NCBI RefSeq assembly: GCF_020735465.1
Contig: NZ_CP085935.1
Coordinates: 1,736,001 to 1,800,000, forward strand
DNA length: 64,000 nucleotides
Source: Collinsella stercoris DSM 13279
GTDB taxonomy: Bacteria; Actinomycetota; Coriobacteriia; Coriobacteriales; Coriobacteriaceae
Reading direction: 5' to 3'
The translations under genes and the position numbers were made by a program. Under the pieces are notes generated by a model. It did not search any database, was not told the origin of the DNA, and saw nothing but the letters and a program-made list of their open reading frames with translations. Numbering within the stretch: the stretch's first letter is position 1; each line of letters begins with the position of its first letter. Shown in pieces: positions 25,851-34,810 of this stretch.

Positions 25851-27337
25851 CTCTCACCACTCCCCCTCTTGCCCCACGGAAGCCTGAACTTAGTCGCTGG
25901 CGTGTTTTGAGGTGCCGGCTCCAGGCTTCCCACCATCCGGCATCCAAGTTCGCTCAGCAGCTCGCCCGCAAATGAGCGCATGTCCCTCGAAAACGCGCAG
26001 TCCTCGGCAATCAGCGCATCGAGCTTGTCGAACGAGAGCAGACCGGACACGCGATCGCCTCCATCGGATATGCGCGCCCGAGAACGCAGCGACGCCCCCA
26101 TCTCAAACCGCAGCGCCTCCTCTTCGCCGCTCCCGCAACCTCCCACCCCGTTGAACACGCTCGTCATGCGCGTTGCGGGAACCCCCAGGCGCATCGCGAG
26201 CGCCACCGCGCGGGCAGCGGAGGCCCCCGATGTCTCGCCGGCCCCTCCAATCACCAGGCAGCGATCGCACGCGCCGACCGCCACCGCCACCGCGTCTCCC
26301 CAAAAGCAGGACGTGTCGGCAAAAATCACATCGGCGGCACTTCGGAGCGCATCGATCAACTGCTCGACGGAATCGCCGAACAGCTCCGCGCGCTCGCCCT
26401 CCGCCAGCGGGCCCCACAGCGTCAATCCCGGCCCCACGCGCATGGCAGTCGCCTCGATATCACATTCGGCGATACTTCCTCCGCTTTCGTGGGCCATCAG
26501 ACCCTCGAGTCCCTTAAACACATCAACGCCCAGCACCGCCGGCATGTCCCCGCACATCAAGTCCAGATCAAGCACGGCGGATCGCAGCCCAACGCGCGCG
26601 GCGCAGGCCGCAAGCCCCGCCACCACCGTCGTCTTGCCCACCCCGCCGCGGCCGGAGACCACCGCCACCAAGGGGGCCCGATGGCCTCCCCCGGACATCG
26701 CGGCGTTCGCGCCCGCGCGCGCCGCGACCTCCTTGAGCTCGTGCGCGTCGGCGGCAGGCATATCCACCCCATCGCGGCCCGTGCGGACGGACCCCTTGCA
26801 AGAAATGCCGCAATCCCCGGTGCGCTCAAGCGCCGACGGACCCGCACCCACCTCATCGTCTGGCTCGTCGAGCGGAGGCCAGAGCTCCTCAAGCGGAACC
26901 AGGTCATCGCGAAACGGAGGTGCCCCGTCCACCGTGCATCCGCAACCGTCGTCTTCCATGCATGTTCCCAACACAAGCGGCCGATCGGGCAGGGCGCATC
27001 CGGCCCACTCGCCCTCCGCCGCGATGACCTCATTAGCACCGGCGCGCAGCATGCGGGCAACAGAGCCCGGCCCGCATCCGGCGAGTATCGCCAGCACATC
27101 ATCCCCGAGCCCTTGTTGCCGTATGCGGGTCACGTCTCGTGCGGTCCTATCGAGCGATGCCCCTCGACCAGCCACGACGATCCCCACACGCTCGGACTCG
27201 CACAGCGCACGTAGGCTCATCATCTCTTCGACCGACGCGACACGGGCGACCCTCGCGTCCCCATCGCGCTTCAGAACTTCTTGGCGAGCCGTCCCATAGA
27301 GGCCCTCCTCGCAGCAAATCACCCAAATTCGCCCCAT
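25847..27337 (-). CDS. cpaE: CpaE/TadZ-like MinD-family ATPase of the Tad locus
   Basis: A 496-residue protein thought to place the pilus machine at its cell site. A degenerate receiver-like N-terminal domain (about 1-125) and an acidic spacer (about 140-215) lead to the MinD/ParA ATPase with the deviant Walker A SGRGGVGKTT (228-237) and VLDLDLMCGDMP. The ATG at 27337 is chosen because AAGGAG lies seven bases upstream; a TTG two codons earlier is less likely. Confidence 0.85.
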   Translation of the reverse strand: MGRIWVICCEEGLYGTARQEVLKRDGDARVARVASVEEMMSLRALCESERVGIVVAGRGASLDRTARDVTRIRQQGLGDDVLAILAGCGPGSVARMLRAGANEVIAAEGEWAGCALPDRPLVLGTCMEDDGCGCTVDGAPPFRDDLVPLEELWPPLDEPDDEVGAGPSALERTGDCGISCKGSVRTGRDGVDMPAADAHELKEVAARAGANAAMSGGGHRAPLVAVVSGRGGVGKTTVVAGLAACAARVGLRSAVLDLDLMCGDMPAVLGVDVFKGLEGLMAHESGGSIAECDIEATAMRVGPGLTLWGPLAEGERAELFGDSVEQLIDALRSAADVIFADTSCFWGDAVAVAVGACDRCLVIGGAGETSGASAARAVALAMRLGVPATRMTSVFNGVGGCGSGEEEALRFEMGASLRSRARISDGGDRVSGLLSFDKLDALIAEDCAFSRDMRSFAGELLSELGCRMVGSLEPAPQNTPATKFRLPWGKRGSGER

Positions 27338-27339
27338 CG

Positions 27340-28095
27340 TCAATCTCCTTCGCCCGTTCCGACCTCGCCAACCGGCCCCTCATCACCAGACGACTCTGCC
27401 GATGCTTCGTCACCGGGCGTTTTCGCATCAGACTTTTCCTCGGCATCGTCGGAATCCCGATCCCCGTCCTCCTGCTCGGCGGGCACCGCAAGTGTGACCA
27501 TGCCGCGAGACGCGGCAGCCAAAAGCTCGCGAACCGCCGAGGGGCGCACGGCGAGCGTGACCCACTGCACATCGCCCGAACCCGATGCGAGCGCGCTCGT
27601 GTCAATCACCTCGGCATCCGTCAACTTGTCCGCCAGGGCATCTCCTTGCACATACACGTCCACGAGGTCACCGCGCTCGAGCACGCCGCCCACGGCATGC
27701 TCGGCATCGCTCGCCACAGACACGGCGACCTTGCCGCGAGGCACGTCGACCGCACTCTCCCGCTGCTCGAAGTACGCCTCCGAAAGGGGCGCATGCGCAG
27801 GAATCCGCGCTGTCGCCGTGCGCCCCGCCACATCGGCAAGGCTGGTCACCGCCTCCGCGGGCAGCAACGTGGAAACCCACTCGGTAACCACCGCGTTCCC
27901 GTCGTCAATCTGCTCCCCCGGGTCGATGTCGCGCGTGGCAACGCACACGCTCACCAGCTCGCCGCCATACTGCTCCAGCGTCTCTCGCCGGGCGCGTTCC
28001 GCCTCTTGGTGTGCTCCGGATATCGCCGTAAACGAAATGACCGCCGCGGCAATGCCGGCGATGGCACTCACGAGCAACCGTGTTCTTCGATTCAT
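27340..28095 (-). CDS. cpaB: CpaB/RcpC-like SAF-domain protein
   Basis: First gene of the Tad operon, 251 residues. One N-terminal helix (LLVSAIAGIAAAVISFTA) anchors an extracytoplasmic SAF domain (VATRDIDPGEQIDD, RIPAHAPLSEAYF). In diderms CpaB partners the secretin; there is no secretin gene here, as expected for a monoderm. The C-terminal 50 residues are acidic and disordered. GGAAGGAGG precedes the ATG at 28095. Confidence 0.85.
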   Translation of the reverse strand: MNRRTRLLVSAIAGIAAAVISFTAISGAHQEAERARRETLEQYGGELVSVCVATRDIDPGEQIDDGNAVVTEWVSTLLPAEAVTSLADVAGRTATARIPAHAPLSEAYFEQRESAVDVPRGKVAVSVASDAEHAVGGVLERGDLVDVYVQGDALADKLTDAEVIDTSALASGSGDVQWVTLAVRPSAVRELLAAASRGMVTLAVPAEQEDGDRDSDDAEEKSDAKTPGDEASAESSGDEGPVGEVGTGEGD

Positions 28096-28175
28096 GTTCG
28101 CCTCCTTCCTCCGCATGCGACCCACACCACGATTCTCAATGCCGAAGCACCCTCTCGGGAGGTCATTCTGAGAAA

Positions 28176-28266
28176 GGCAATTGCGACCTGTTGAGGGCTC
28201 TGACCTGCGGCTGACACGCACTGCAAGGAATGCGCCAGCTGCAGGTCAGAAACAGGAGCGATTGCC
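28176..28266. repeat. Long imperfect hairpin upstream of the Tad operon
   Basis: Three stacked inverted pairs: GGCAATTGC with GCGATTGCC, CCTGTT with AACAGG, and CTGACCTGCGGCTG with CAGCTGCAGGTCAG, with G-T pairs at two mismatches and one 8-nt bulge. It sits 80 bp upstream of the cpaB start, so it may be a leader structure, an sRNA or another palindromic repeat. Confidence 0.6.
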
Positions 28267-28385
28267 GCAACCCGCCCCTCAAAACTGCGCCCGCAACTAG
28301 ATGGGAAGCCGATGTCCACAACAGAGCGAAAACTCGATTTCCGCGACAAGGGGCGAGAAACCGAGCAGATACGACCAGTCGCATG

Positions 28386-28422
28386 AAAAAGGAGGCCCGG
28401 CGCTCAGCCAAGCCTCCTTTTT
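28386..28422 (-). terminator. Bidirectional terminator downstream of rsgA
   Basis: AAAAAGGAGGC, 15-nt loop, GCCTCCTTTTT. T runs exist on both strands. On the minus strand it would end the Ca-ATPase-rsgA transcript before the Tad operon. Confidence 0.65.
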
Positions 28423-28469
28423 GCCCCTCTTGGGCGGAAACCACGAGTTTCGCAGATCAGACGACCAAA

Positions 28470-28670
28470 GCCCAACCAATCGAACGATGCGCGTTCAACA
28501 ACGCGGCCAAGCCCAATCGACCTCTCGACGCAATCGTTGCGGGCAAGTCCAATCGACTACGCAACACATTCAACAACGCAGCCAAGCCCAACCGGTCGCA
28601 CCGCGCAATCGATAATGCAACTAAGCCCAACCAAACACACCGCGCAACCGGCGCCGCGCCCAAGCCCAAT
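28470..28670. repeat. Tandem repeat, about 39-bp unit, 5 copies
   Basis: Units begin GCCCAACC or GCCCAATCG and end CAACAACGCAGCCAA or a variant. Shorter 26-bp repeats (CACACGG...GGC) follow up to about 28760, close to the 3' end of rsgA. Confidence 0.65.
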
Positions 28671-28773
28671 AGCCCACGCGGCGCCATCGGCCACACGGTC
28701 CACGCGGCACCGCCGGCCACACGGCTCGCACGGCGGCATCGGCCACACGCCCCGGAACCGCACGCACATCGAG

Positions 28774-29961
28774 CTACAGATGAATATCCGGGTCCAGGCT
28801 CTGCGCGCTCACGCGCATCTCCCTCGCGAGCGCGAGGAACGCATCGACGCGCACGCGCTCGATCTCCCCGTCCTCGACGCCCCGCAGCACCGCGCACCCC
28901 GGCTCGTGCACATGCGAGCAGTCGTTAAATCGGCAGGCGCGCGATGCCTCGACGACCTCGGGAAACGCCCTTGCCAAGCCGCGTTCATGACCCACCAGCG
29001 GCAGCGAGCGCAACCCCGGGCAATCCGCGATCACGCCGCAGGGCTCAGGCAGCGCGACCATGATGCGCGCCACCGTGGTGTGCCTGCCGGCGTCATCGCG
29101 CTCGCGCACGGCGTTCGTCTCGAGCGCCTCCGCACCCAACAGCGTGTTGAGCAGCGTGGATTTGCCTGCGCCCGACTCGCCCAAAATCATCCCCACGGCA
29201 CCGCGCGGAATGCAGGCGCGCACCTCGTCCAGCCCCTCACCCGTATGCGAGGACGTCGCGATCACGCGAACGCCCGGGCCGGCAAGGCGGCGCAGGTCAT
29301 CGGCGATCTGCACGACCTCGGCCGCCTCGCAGCGGTCGACCTTGGTGAGCACCACCACCGGCTCTGCCCCGCAATCACGCGCGAGCACGAGCGAACGGGC
29401 CACGCGGTCGCGCATGAGCGGCAACGTGTCGCGCTCGGCGCCCAGGGGCTGCACGATAAAGATCACGTCGACGTTGGCGGCGAGGACCTGACGCTCCCCA
29501 CGACTCTTTCCACGCCAGCGCTCAAACGCCGTGCGGCGCGGCAGCACGCGCAAGATCACGCCCATGTCATGGCCGGGAGACACGCGCACAGCGACAAAAT
29601 CGCCAATGGAGGGCAGCAGCCCATCGCCGTCCACGCCCGCGCCATCGGGAGCGCCCGCCCCCGCCGCGCCACCGCCGCGCGCCCGCGTCGCCTGACGACC
29701 CGAACCGCTGCGACCACCGCGCTTCCCCCGCTTGCCCTTGGCAAAATCCACCGCGTGCTCGGCGCGCAAAAGCGCCCCCGCGGCCGTCGCGATCATGGGG
29801 AACCCGCGGTCCAGGCGCACCACGGCGCCCAGCTCGATCTCTTCTAGAGGGATGTCGCCGGCCTGCGCCAGCTCCGAGCGCGCCCCCTCAAACGCAGAGA
29901 CCTGCGCGCTGGAAGCACGCAGGTCCCCAAAGCTCGGAATATGTTCCAAAACGTCAGCCAC
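28774..29961 (-). CDS. rsgA: Ribosome small-subunit GTPase RsgA
   Basis: Late 30S maturation GTPase, 395 residues. Circularly permuted G motifs are seen in the right order: LTKVD (G4), GESGAGKST (G1), DCPGLR (G3), then the zinc site CRFNDCSHVHEPGC. The N-terminal OB domain is split by a basic Gly/Arg/Ala insertion of about 40 residues (74-114, KGKRGKRGGRSGSG), which explains the extra length. The GTG at 29961 has AAAGGA 13 bases upstream, a long spacing. It follows the Ca-ATPase gene by 23 bp. Confidence 0.92.
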   Translation of the reverse strand: MADVLEHIPSFGDLRASSAQVSAFEGARSELAQAGDIPLEEIELGAVVRLDRGFPMIATAAGALLRAEHAVDFAKGKRGKRGGRSGSGRQATRARGGGAAGAGAPDGAGVDGDGLLPSIGDFVAVRVSPGHDMGVILRVLPRRTAFERWRGKSRGERQVLAANVDVIFIVQPLGAERDTLPLMRDRVARSLVLARDCGAEPVVVLTKVDRCEAAEVVQIADDLRRLAGPGVRVIATSSHTGEGLDEVRACIPRGAVGMILGESGAGKSTLLNTLLGAEALETNAVRERDDAGRHTTVARIMVALPEPCGVIADCPGLRSLPLVGHERGLARAFPEVVEASRACRFNDCSHVHEPGCAVLRGVEDGEIERVRVDAFLALAREMRVSAQSLDPDIHL

Positions 29962-29984
29962 GCTTACGCTGAGGTCCTTTCCGT

Positions 29985-32666
29985 TTACGCCTTGTTCTTC
30001 TCGATGCCGCGCATGATGGCCTTGTAGACCTCCATGATCGGGATGATCAGCAGCGCCAGACCGAGTGCGGTCAGCAGCGCGTGAGGCGGGAGCGGCATGA
30101 AGCCAAAGACGTTGGCGAGCACGTCGACCTCAACGGGAACGACGGTCAGCGCCAAGGCCAGGACGGCAGCGCCCCACAGCCACTTGTTCTGCGTCTTCAT
30201 GGTGAAGATCGAGGCGCGGCGGCTGCGCATGTTGAAGGAGTGGAAGATCTCGACCATGGACAGGGTGATGAACGCCATGGTCACGCCCTCGGCATCGGCG
30301 GTGCCGGCGATCATGTCGGCGATGTCGATGTAGCCCATGTCAAAGTACACGCCGGCAAAGAAGGAGGCGAGCACCAGCAGGGTGATGATGATGCCCTGGA
30401 ACGCGATGTCGAGGCCCATGCCGCCGGCGAACACGCCGTCGGAGGCGTTGCGGGGCTTGCGCTTCATGACGTCGCCCTCGGCCTCCTCCATGCCGAGCGC
30501 GAGCGCCGGCAGGGAGTCGGTGATGAGGTTGATCCACAGCAGCTGCACCGGTTGGAAGATGGTGAAGCCGATGAGGGTGGCCACGAACACCGAGAGGACC
30601 TCGGCGATGTTGGCGGACAGCAGGAACTGGATCACCTTGCGGATGTTGTCGTAGATGCGACGACCCTCCTCCACCGCGTGGATGATGGTGGCGAAGTTGT
30701 CGTCGGCGAGCACCATGTCGGCCACGTTCTTGGTGACGTCGGTGCCGGTGATGCCCATGCCCACGCCGATGTCGGCGCGCTTGATGGACGGGGCGTCGTT
30801 CACGCCGTCGCCGGTCATGGCGACGATGTTGCCCAGGCTCTTCCAGGCGTCGACGATGCGCGCCTTGTGCTCGGGCTGGACGCGGGCGTACACGGAGATC
30901 TCGGTCACGCGGGTCTTGAAGTCCTCGTCGGAAATCTTGTCGAGCTCGGCGCCGGTGATGGCCTGGGAGGCGTCGGTCACGATGCCCAGGTCCTTGGCGA
31001 TTGCCACGGCGGTGTCGATGTGGTCGCCGGTGATCATGACCGGGCGGATGCCGGCCTCCTTGGCCTCGACGATGGCCGCGGTGACCTCGGGGCGAACCGG
31101 GTCGATCATGCCGGACAGGCCGCAGAACACCAGGTCGTGCTCGAGGGCCTCGGGGGTGAAGTCGGTCGGGGCCTCGGTGTAGGTGCGGTTGGCGAGCGCC
31201 AGCACGCGCAGGGCCTGATCGGCCATGGCCTTGTTGGCGGCGAGGATCTCGCTACGGCGAGCCTCGGTGAGCTCGACAATCTGACCGTTCTCGTACACAT
31301 GGGTGCACAGGCCGATCACGACGTCGGGAGCGCCCTTGGTGAACTGCTCGAACTCACCGTCGAGCGTCTCGACGACGACGGACATCATCTTGCGGCCGGA
31401 GTCGAACGGGGCCTCGCCAACGCGCGGATGCTCGGCCTTGAGACCGGTCATGCCCGCCTTGGCGGCATCGTTCACCAGCGCGCACTCGGTGGGCTCGCCA
31501 ACGGCCTCGCCCTTGTCCTCGTCCCACTCGGCGTCGGAGCACAGCGCCATACCGGCGAGGAACTTCTCCTCGGGGGCGGCGAGCTCGTGCTTGACGACGG
31601 TCATCTTGTTCTGGGTGAGGGTGCCGGTCTTATCGGAGCAGATGATCTGGGTGCAGCCGAGGGTCTCGACGGCGGTCATCTTGCGGATGATGGCCTGACG
31701 CTTGGACATCTTGGTGACGCCCATGGACAGCACGATGGTCACGACGGCGACCAGGCCCTCGGGGATGGCGGCGACGGCCAGGGACACGGCGACCATGAAG
31801 GTGTCGAGCATCATGGCCGGGTTGGAACCGAGCTCGCCGAAGTGGCGCACGATGTCCACGGCGAAGATGATCACGCAGATGGCGAGCACGAGCTTGGTCA
31901 GGATGCCGGAGAGCTCGTTGAGCTTCATCTGGAGCGGCGTGAGCTCCTTCTTGGCCTGGGTAAGGGCCGTGGCGATCTTGCCCATCTCGGTGTTCATTCC
32001 GGTTCCCACCACGACGGCGCGGCCGCGGCCGTACACCACGGTGGAGCCCATGTAGCACATGTTCTTGCGGTCGCCCAGCGGCACGTCGTCGGCCTCGGCC
32101 GCGAGCGCGATGGCGTCGGCGTGCTTCTCGACCGGGACGGACTCGCCGGTGAGGGCGGCCTCCTCGATCTTCATGGAAGCGCTCTCGAGCACACGGCAGT
32201 CGGCCGGGACGGAGTCGCCCGCCTCGAGCAGCACCACGTCGCCGGGAACGAGCTCGGAGCTCGGCATGTGGGACATCTTGCCATCGCGGATGACCTTGGA
32301 CTGCGCGGCGCTCATCTCCTGCAGGGCCTCGAGGGCCTGCTCGGACTTGGCCTCCTGGACCACGCCCAGGACGGAGTTCAGGATAACGACGGAGAGAATG
32401 ATGACGGCGTCGGCCCACTCGGGCTCACCCTGGATAAAGCCGGTGATGACGGAGATGGCGGCCGCGACGAGCAGCATGATGACCATGGGGTCGGCCATCT
32501 GCTCGAAGAAGCGCTTCCACAGAGGGGTCTTCTCCTCCTCATCGAGCTTGTTCGGGCCCACGCTCGCCAGGCGCTTCTGCGCCTCCGCGGCCGTCAGGCC
32601 CTGATCGGCGCTCGTGGACTGGGCCTCGAGCACCTCCTCGGCCGAAGCCAAGTATTCTTTCTCCAC
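29985..32666 (-). CDS. Calcium-translocating P-type ATPase (type II)
   Basis: 893-residue membrane pump exporting a divalent cation, most likely Ca2+. Actuator loop ALTGESVPVE, phosphorylation site CSDKTGTLTQNK, hinge MTGDGVNDAPSIK. Ion-site motifs match SERCA-type pumps: VAAIPEGL in helix 4, LSANIAEV in helix 5 and WINLITDSLPALALG in helix 6. The GTG at 32666 follows GGAGG by nine bases; that GGAGG can pair with an upstream CTCCTGGG (leader feature at 32676). First gene of an operon with rsgA. Confidence 0.93.
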   Translation of the reverse strand: MEKEYLASAEEVLEAQSTSADQGLTAAEAQKRLASVGPNKLDEEEKTPLWKRFFEQMADPMVIMLLVAAAISVITGFIQGEPEWADAVIILSVVILNSVLGVVQEAKSEQALEALQEMSAAQSKVIRDGKMSHMPSSELVPGDVVLLEAGDSVPADCRVLESASMKIEEAALTGESVPVEKHADAIALAAEADDVPLGDRKNMCYMGSTVVYGRGRAVVVGTGMNTEMGKIATALTQAKKELTPLQMKLNELSGILTKLVLAICVIIFAVDIVRHFGELGSNPAMMLDTFMVAVSLAVAAIPEGLVAVVTIVLSMGVTKMSKRQAIIRKMTAVETLGCTQIICSDKTGTLTQNKMTVVKHELAAPEEKFLAGMALCSDAEWDEDKGEAVGEPTECALVNDAAKAGMTGLKAEHPRVGEAPFDSGRKMMSVVVETLDGEFEQFTKGAPDVVIGLCTHVYENGQIVELTEARRSEILAANKAMADQALRVLALANRTYTEAPTDFTPEALEHDLVFCGLSGMIDPVRPEVTAAIVEAKEAGIRPVMITGDHIDTAVAIAKDLGIVTDASQAITGAELDKISDEDFKTRVTEISVYARVQPEHKARIVDAWKSLGNIVAMTGDGVNDAPSIKRADIGVGMGITGTDVTKNVADMVLADDNFATIIHAVEEGRRIYDNIRKVIQFLLSANIAEVLSVFVATLIGFTIFQPVQLLWINLITDSLPALALGMEEAEGDVMKRKPRNASDGVFAGGMGLDIAFQGIIITLLVLASFFAGVYFDMGYIDIADMIAGTADAEGVTMAFITLSMVEIFHSFNMRSRRASIFTMKTQNKWLWGAAVLALALTVVPVEVDVLANVFGFMPLPPHALLTALGLALLIIPIMEVYKAIMRGIEKNKA

Positions 32667-32675
32667 TTGGTACTA

Positions 32676-32750
32676 CCTCCTGGGATCAGGCTGCCCAGCA
32701 GATTGATGCCCGATCATAATTCCCCAGGAGAGGGCAAGGGCTCATCAAGG
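32676..32750 (-). promoter_or_regulatory. Leader of the Ca-ATPase gene with ribosome-site-masking hairpin
   Basis: On the minus strand CTCCTGGG (32723-32730) is exactly complementary to CCCAGGAG (32677-32684), which contains the ribosome site. An alternative stem, TTGATGAGCCC with GGGCATCAA, would place the 5' arm of the first stem in its loop. Two competing folds around a ribosome site suggest translational control, perhaps by an ion; no known riboswitch motif was recognised. Confidence 0.4.
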
Positions 32751-32914
32751 CTGCCGTGCTGAACAGCGATGAATAACAGTCGACTATCTTACCCCATAGA
32801 CAGGGGCTTCACACCAATATCGGCTTTTGGGCGTGGTCGAGCTGAGAGAGCGCGAATGGAATCGCCCGTAACGCAAGCTCTATGTGTAATGAATCGGCAC
32901 GCGGTCGATTCACA

Positions 32915-32943
32915 TCGATAAACGGCTTTGACTTTCCTATAAT
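32915..32943 (+). promoter_or_regulatory. Promoter of pyk
   Basis: -35 TCGATA, 17-bp spacer, perfect -10 TATAAT at 32938-32943. A 7-bp inverted repeat (TGAATCG with CGATTCA, 32890-32912) lies just upstream. Confidence 0.6.
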
Positions 32944-33002
32944 GTTCCCATGTATATCTGCTCACCAACGACGCTTACACAAGACATCAAATGGAGGTCT
33001 GT

Positions 33003-34472
33003 ATGCAGGTAAAGCAAAAGCGCACCAAGATCGTATGCACCATGGGTCCCGCGTGCGACAACGACGAGACCATCCGCGAGATGATTAAGGCGGGCATGAA
33101 CGTCGCTCGCTTCAACTTCTCTCACGGTTCCTATGAAGAGCATCAGGGTCGTATCGAGCGCGTCCGCCGCTGCGCTGCCGAGGTTGGCAAGCCCATCGGC
33201 ATTCTGCTCGACACCAAGGGCCCCGAGGTCCGCACCGGTCTGCTTGAGGGTCACGCCAAGGTCGAGGTCCACACCGGCGACAAGATCATCGTCACCGCGC
33301 AGCCCACGACCGAGGACTGGCTCGGCAACGCCTCCCACATTTCCCTCGACTACCTCAAGCTTCCTTCCGAGGCTGAGAAGGGCTCCATCATCCTAATCGA
33401 CGACGGCCTGGTCGGCCTCGAGGTCGAGTCCATCGACGGGCAGGACATGCACTGCGTCGTCATGAACAACGGCCTCATCGGCGAGCGCAAGGGCGTCAAC
33501 ATCCCCAACGTCGACATCTCCCTGCCCGCCGTCACCGAGCGCGACCGTCAGGACATCCTCTTTGGCCTGACCCAGAACATCGACTACATCGCGGCCTCCT
33601 TCATCCGCAACGGCAAGGCTGTCGAGGAGATCCGCGAGCTCTGCCGCGCCAACGGCGGCGAGCACGTCACCATCTTCCCCAAGATCGAGTGCGCCCTGGG
33701 CGTCGAGAAGTTCGACGAGATCCTCGAAGCTTCCGACGGCATCATGGTCGCCCGCGGCGACCTGGGCATCGAGATCGCCCCTGAGCTCGTGCCCCACGTG
33801 CAGAAGGAGATCATCCGCAAGTGCAACGCGGCCTACAAGCCCGTCATCACCGCCACGCAGATGCTCGACTCCATGCAGCAGAACCCGCGCCCGACGCGCG
33901 CTGAGGTCACCGACGTCGCGAACGCCATCTACGACGGCACCGACGCCGTGATGCTCTCCGGCGAGACCGCTGCCGGCAAGTACCCGGTCGAGGCCGTGCG
34001 CATGCAGGCCCAGATCGCCATCGAGACCGAGAAGCATCTCCCGGCCCACGCCGAGCTCAAGATCCCCGAGGGCGCTACCGGCACCCGCGTTGTCAACAAC
34101 GTCGTGGGCATGTCCGCCGTTCAGATGGCCACCACGGTTGGCGCCAAGTGCCTCACCGTGCCCACCACCACCGGCCGCACCGCTCGCCTCATCTCGCACT
34201 TCCGCCCGAACATGCCCATCCTGGCGTTCTCCCGCCACGAGTGGGCCGTCCAGCAGATGATCATGTACTGGGGCGTGATCCCGCGCCAGGCCGAGATCAC
34301 CCAGGGCACCGTCAACGGCACCATCGTGAAGGCCGTTGAAACGGCCAAGGAGCTCGGTTTCGTCGAGAAGGGCGACCTGACCGTCGCGACCGCCGGCGAT
34401 GCCCGTCTCTCCGTCGAGCTCGAGGGCAAGATCTCCTCGACCAACCTCGCCTACGTGGCTCAGGTGCGCTAA
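33003..34472 (+). CDS. pyk: Pyruvate kinase
   Basis: Last ATP-forming step of glycolysis: phosphoenolpyruvate plus ADP to pyruvate. 489 residues with the N-terminal KIVCTMGPACDN strand, NFSHGSYEEH, the catalytic Lys/metal region FPKIECALGVE and MVARGDLGIEI, and a normal C-terminal allosteric domain; no extra PEP-utiliser domain. The ATG at 33003 was chosen because GGAGG lies six bases upstream, inside the region after an earlier in-frame ATG at 32991. Codon use is strongly biased to C-ending codons, as for a highly expressed gene. Confidence 0.96.
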   Translation: MQVKQKRTKIVCTMGPACDNDETIREMIKAGMNVARFNFSHGSYEEHQGRIERVRRCAAEVGKPIGILLDTKGPEVRTGLLEGHAKVEVHTGDKIIVTAQPTTEDWLGNASHISLDYLKLPSEAEKGSIILIDDGLVGLEVESIDGQDMHCVVMNNGLIGERKGVNIPNVDISLPAVTERDRQDILFGLTQNIDYIAASFIRNGKAVEEIRELCRANGGEHVTIFPKIECALGVEKFDEILEASDGIMVARGDLGIEIAPELVPHVQKEIIRKCNAAYKPVITATQMLDSMQQNPRPTRAEVTDVANAIYDGTDAVMLSGETAAGKYPVEAVRMQAQIAIETEKHLPAHAELKIPEGATGTRVVNNVVGMSAVQMATTVGAKCLTVPTTTGRTARLISHFRPNMPILAFSRHEWAVQQMIMYWGVIPRQAEITQGTVNGTIVKAVETAKELGFVEKGDLTVATAGDARLSVELEGKISSTNLAYVAQVR

Positions 34473-34522
34473 AACACGCTCACCGCGTTACTTACGATTG
34501 CTTCGGCAATCGCTGCCGTTAC

Positions 34523-34558
34523 AAGGAGGCCGCTGGATATTCCAGCGGCCTCCTTTTT
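34523..34558 (+). terminator. Terminator of pyk
   Basis: 13-bp perfect stem GGAGGCCGCTGGA with TCCAGCGGCCTCC, three-base loop, then TTTTT. A smaller UUCG-capped hairpin (GATTGC-TTCG-GCAATC) precedes it. Confidence 0.93.
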
Positions 34559-34623
34559 GGTATATCAAACCCTCTGCCAGCGTCCGGTCGACGTCGCTCC
34601 TCTCGCGCGCGTCGTTGCCCCCG

Positions 34624-34756
34624 CGTCGTCAGTTCCACATTGGCAGCATCAACCCCGCGCCGGCAGCGCCCATCCCACATTGGCAGCGTCCATCCCGCAT
34701 TGGCCGTGTCAAACTCACGCCGGCAGTGCCCATCCCGCATTGGCATCCTCCACCCC
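34624..34756. repeat. Tandem repeat, 20-bp unit, about 6 copies
   Basis: Units such as CAGCGCCCATCCCACATTGG and CAGTGCCCATCCCGCATTGG follow head to tail between the pyk terminator and the palindromic element. Confidence 0.8.
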
Positions 34757-34810
34757 GAACGCTTATCTACGCCATGGTTTAACTTGTCGCAGCGTCTTGC
34801 ACACCCTCCA

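Noticed and set aside
28096..28422. RNase P, SRP or 6S RNA in the gap upstream of cpaB
   Set aside because: None of the core motifs of these RNAs is present. Only a hairpin and a terminator can be supported.
30081..32762. An 893-codon open frame on the plus strand opposite the calcium ATPase
   Set aside because: It is the antisense of a gene with complete P-type ATPase motifs. Its product is rich in His, Asp, Gly and Leu with no domain, as expected from high-GC third positions. Similar long antisense frames lie opposite pheT, metG and tadA.
32667..32765. yybP-ykoY manganese riboswitch upstream of the P-type ATPase
   Set aside because: The conserved loop sequences of that class were not found; only the competing stems are claimed.
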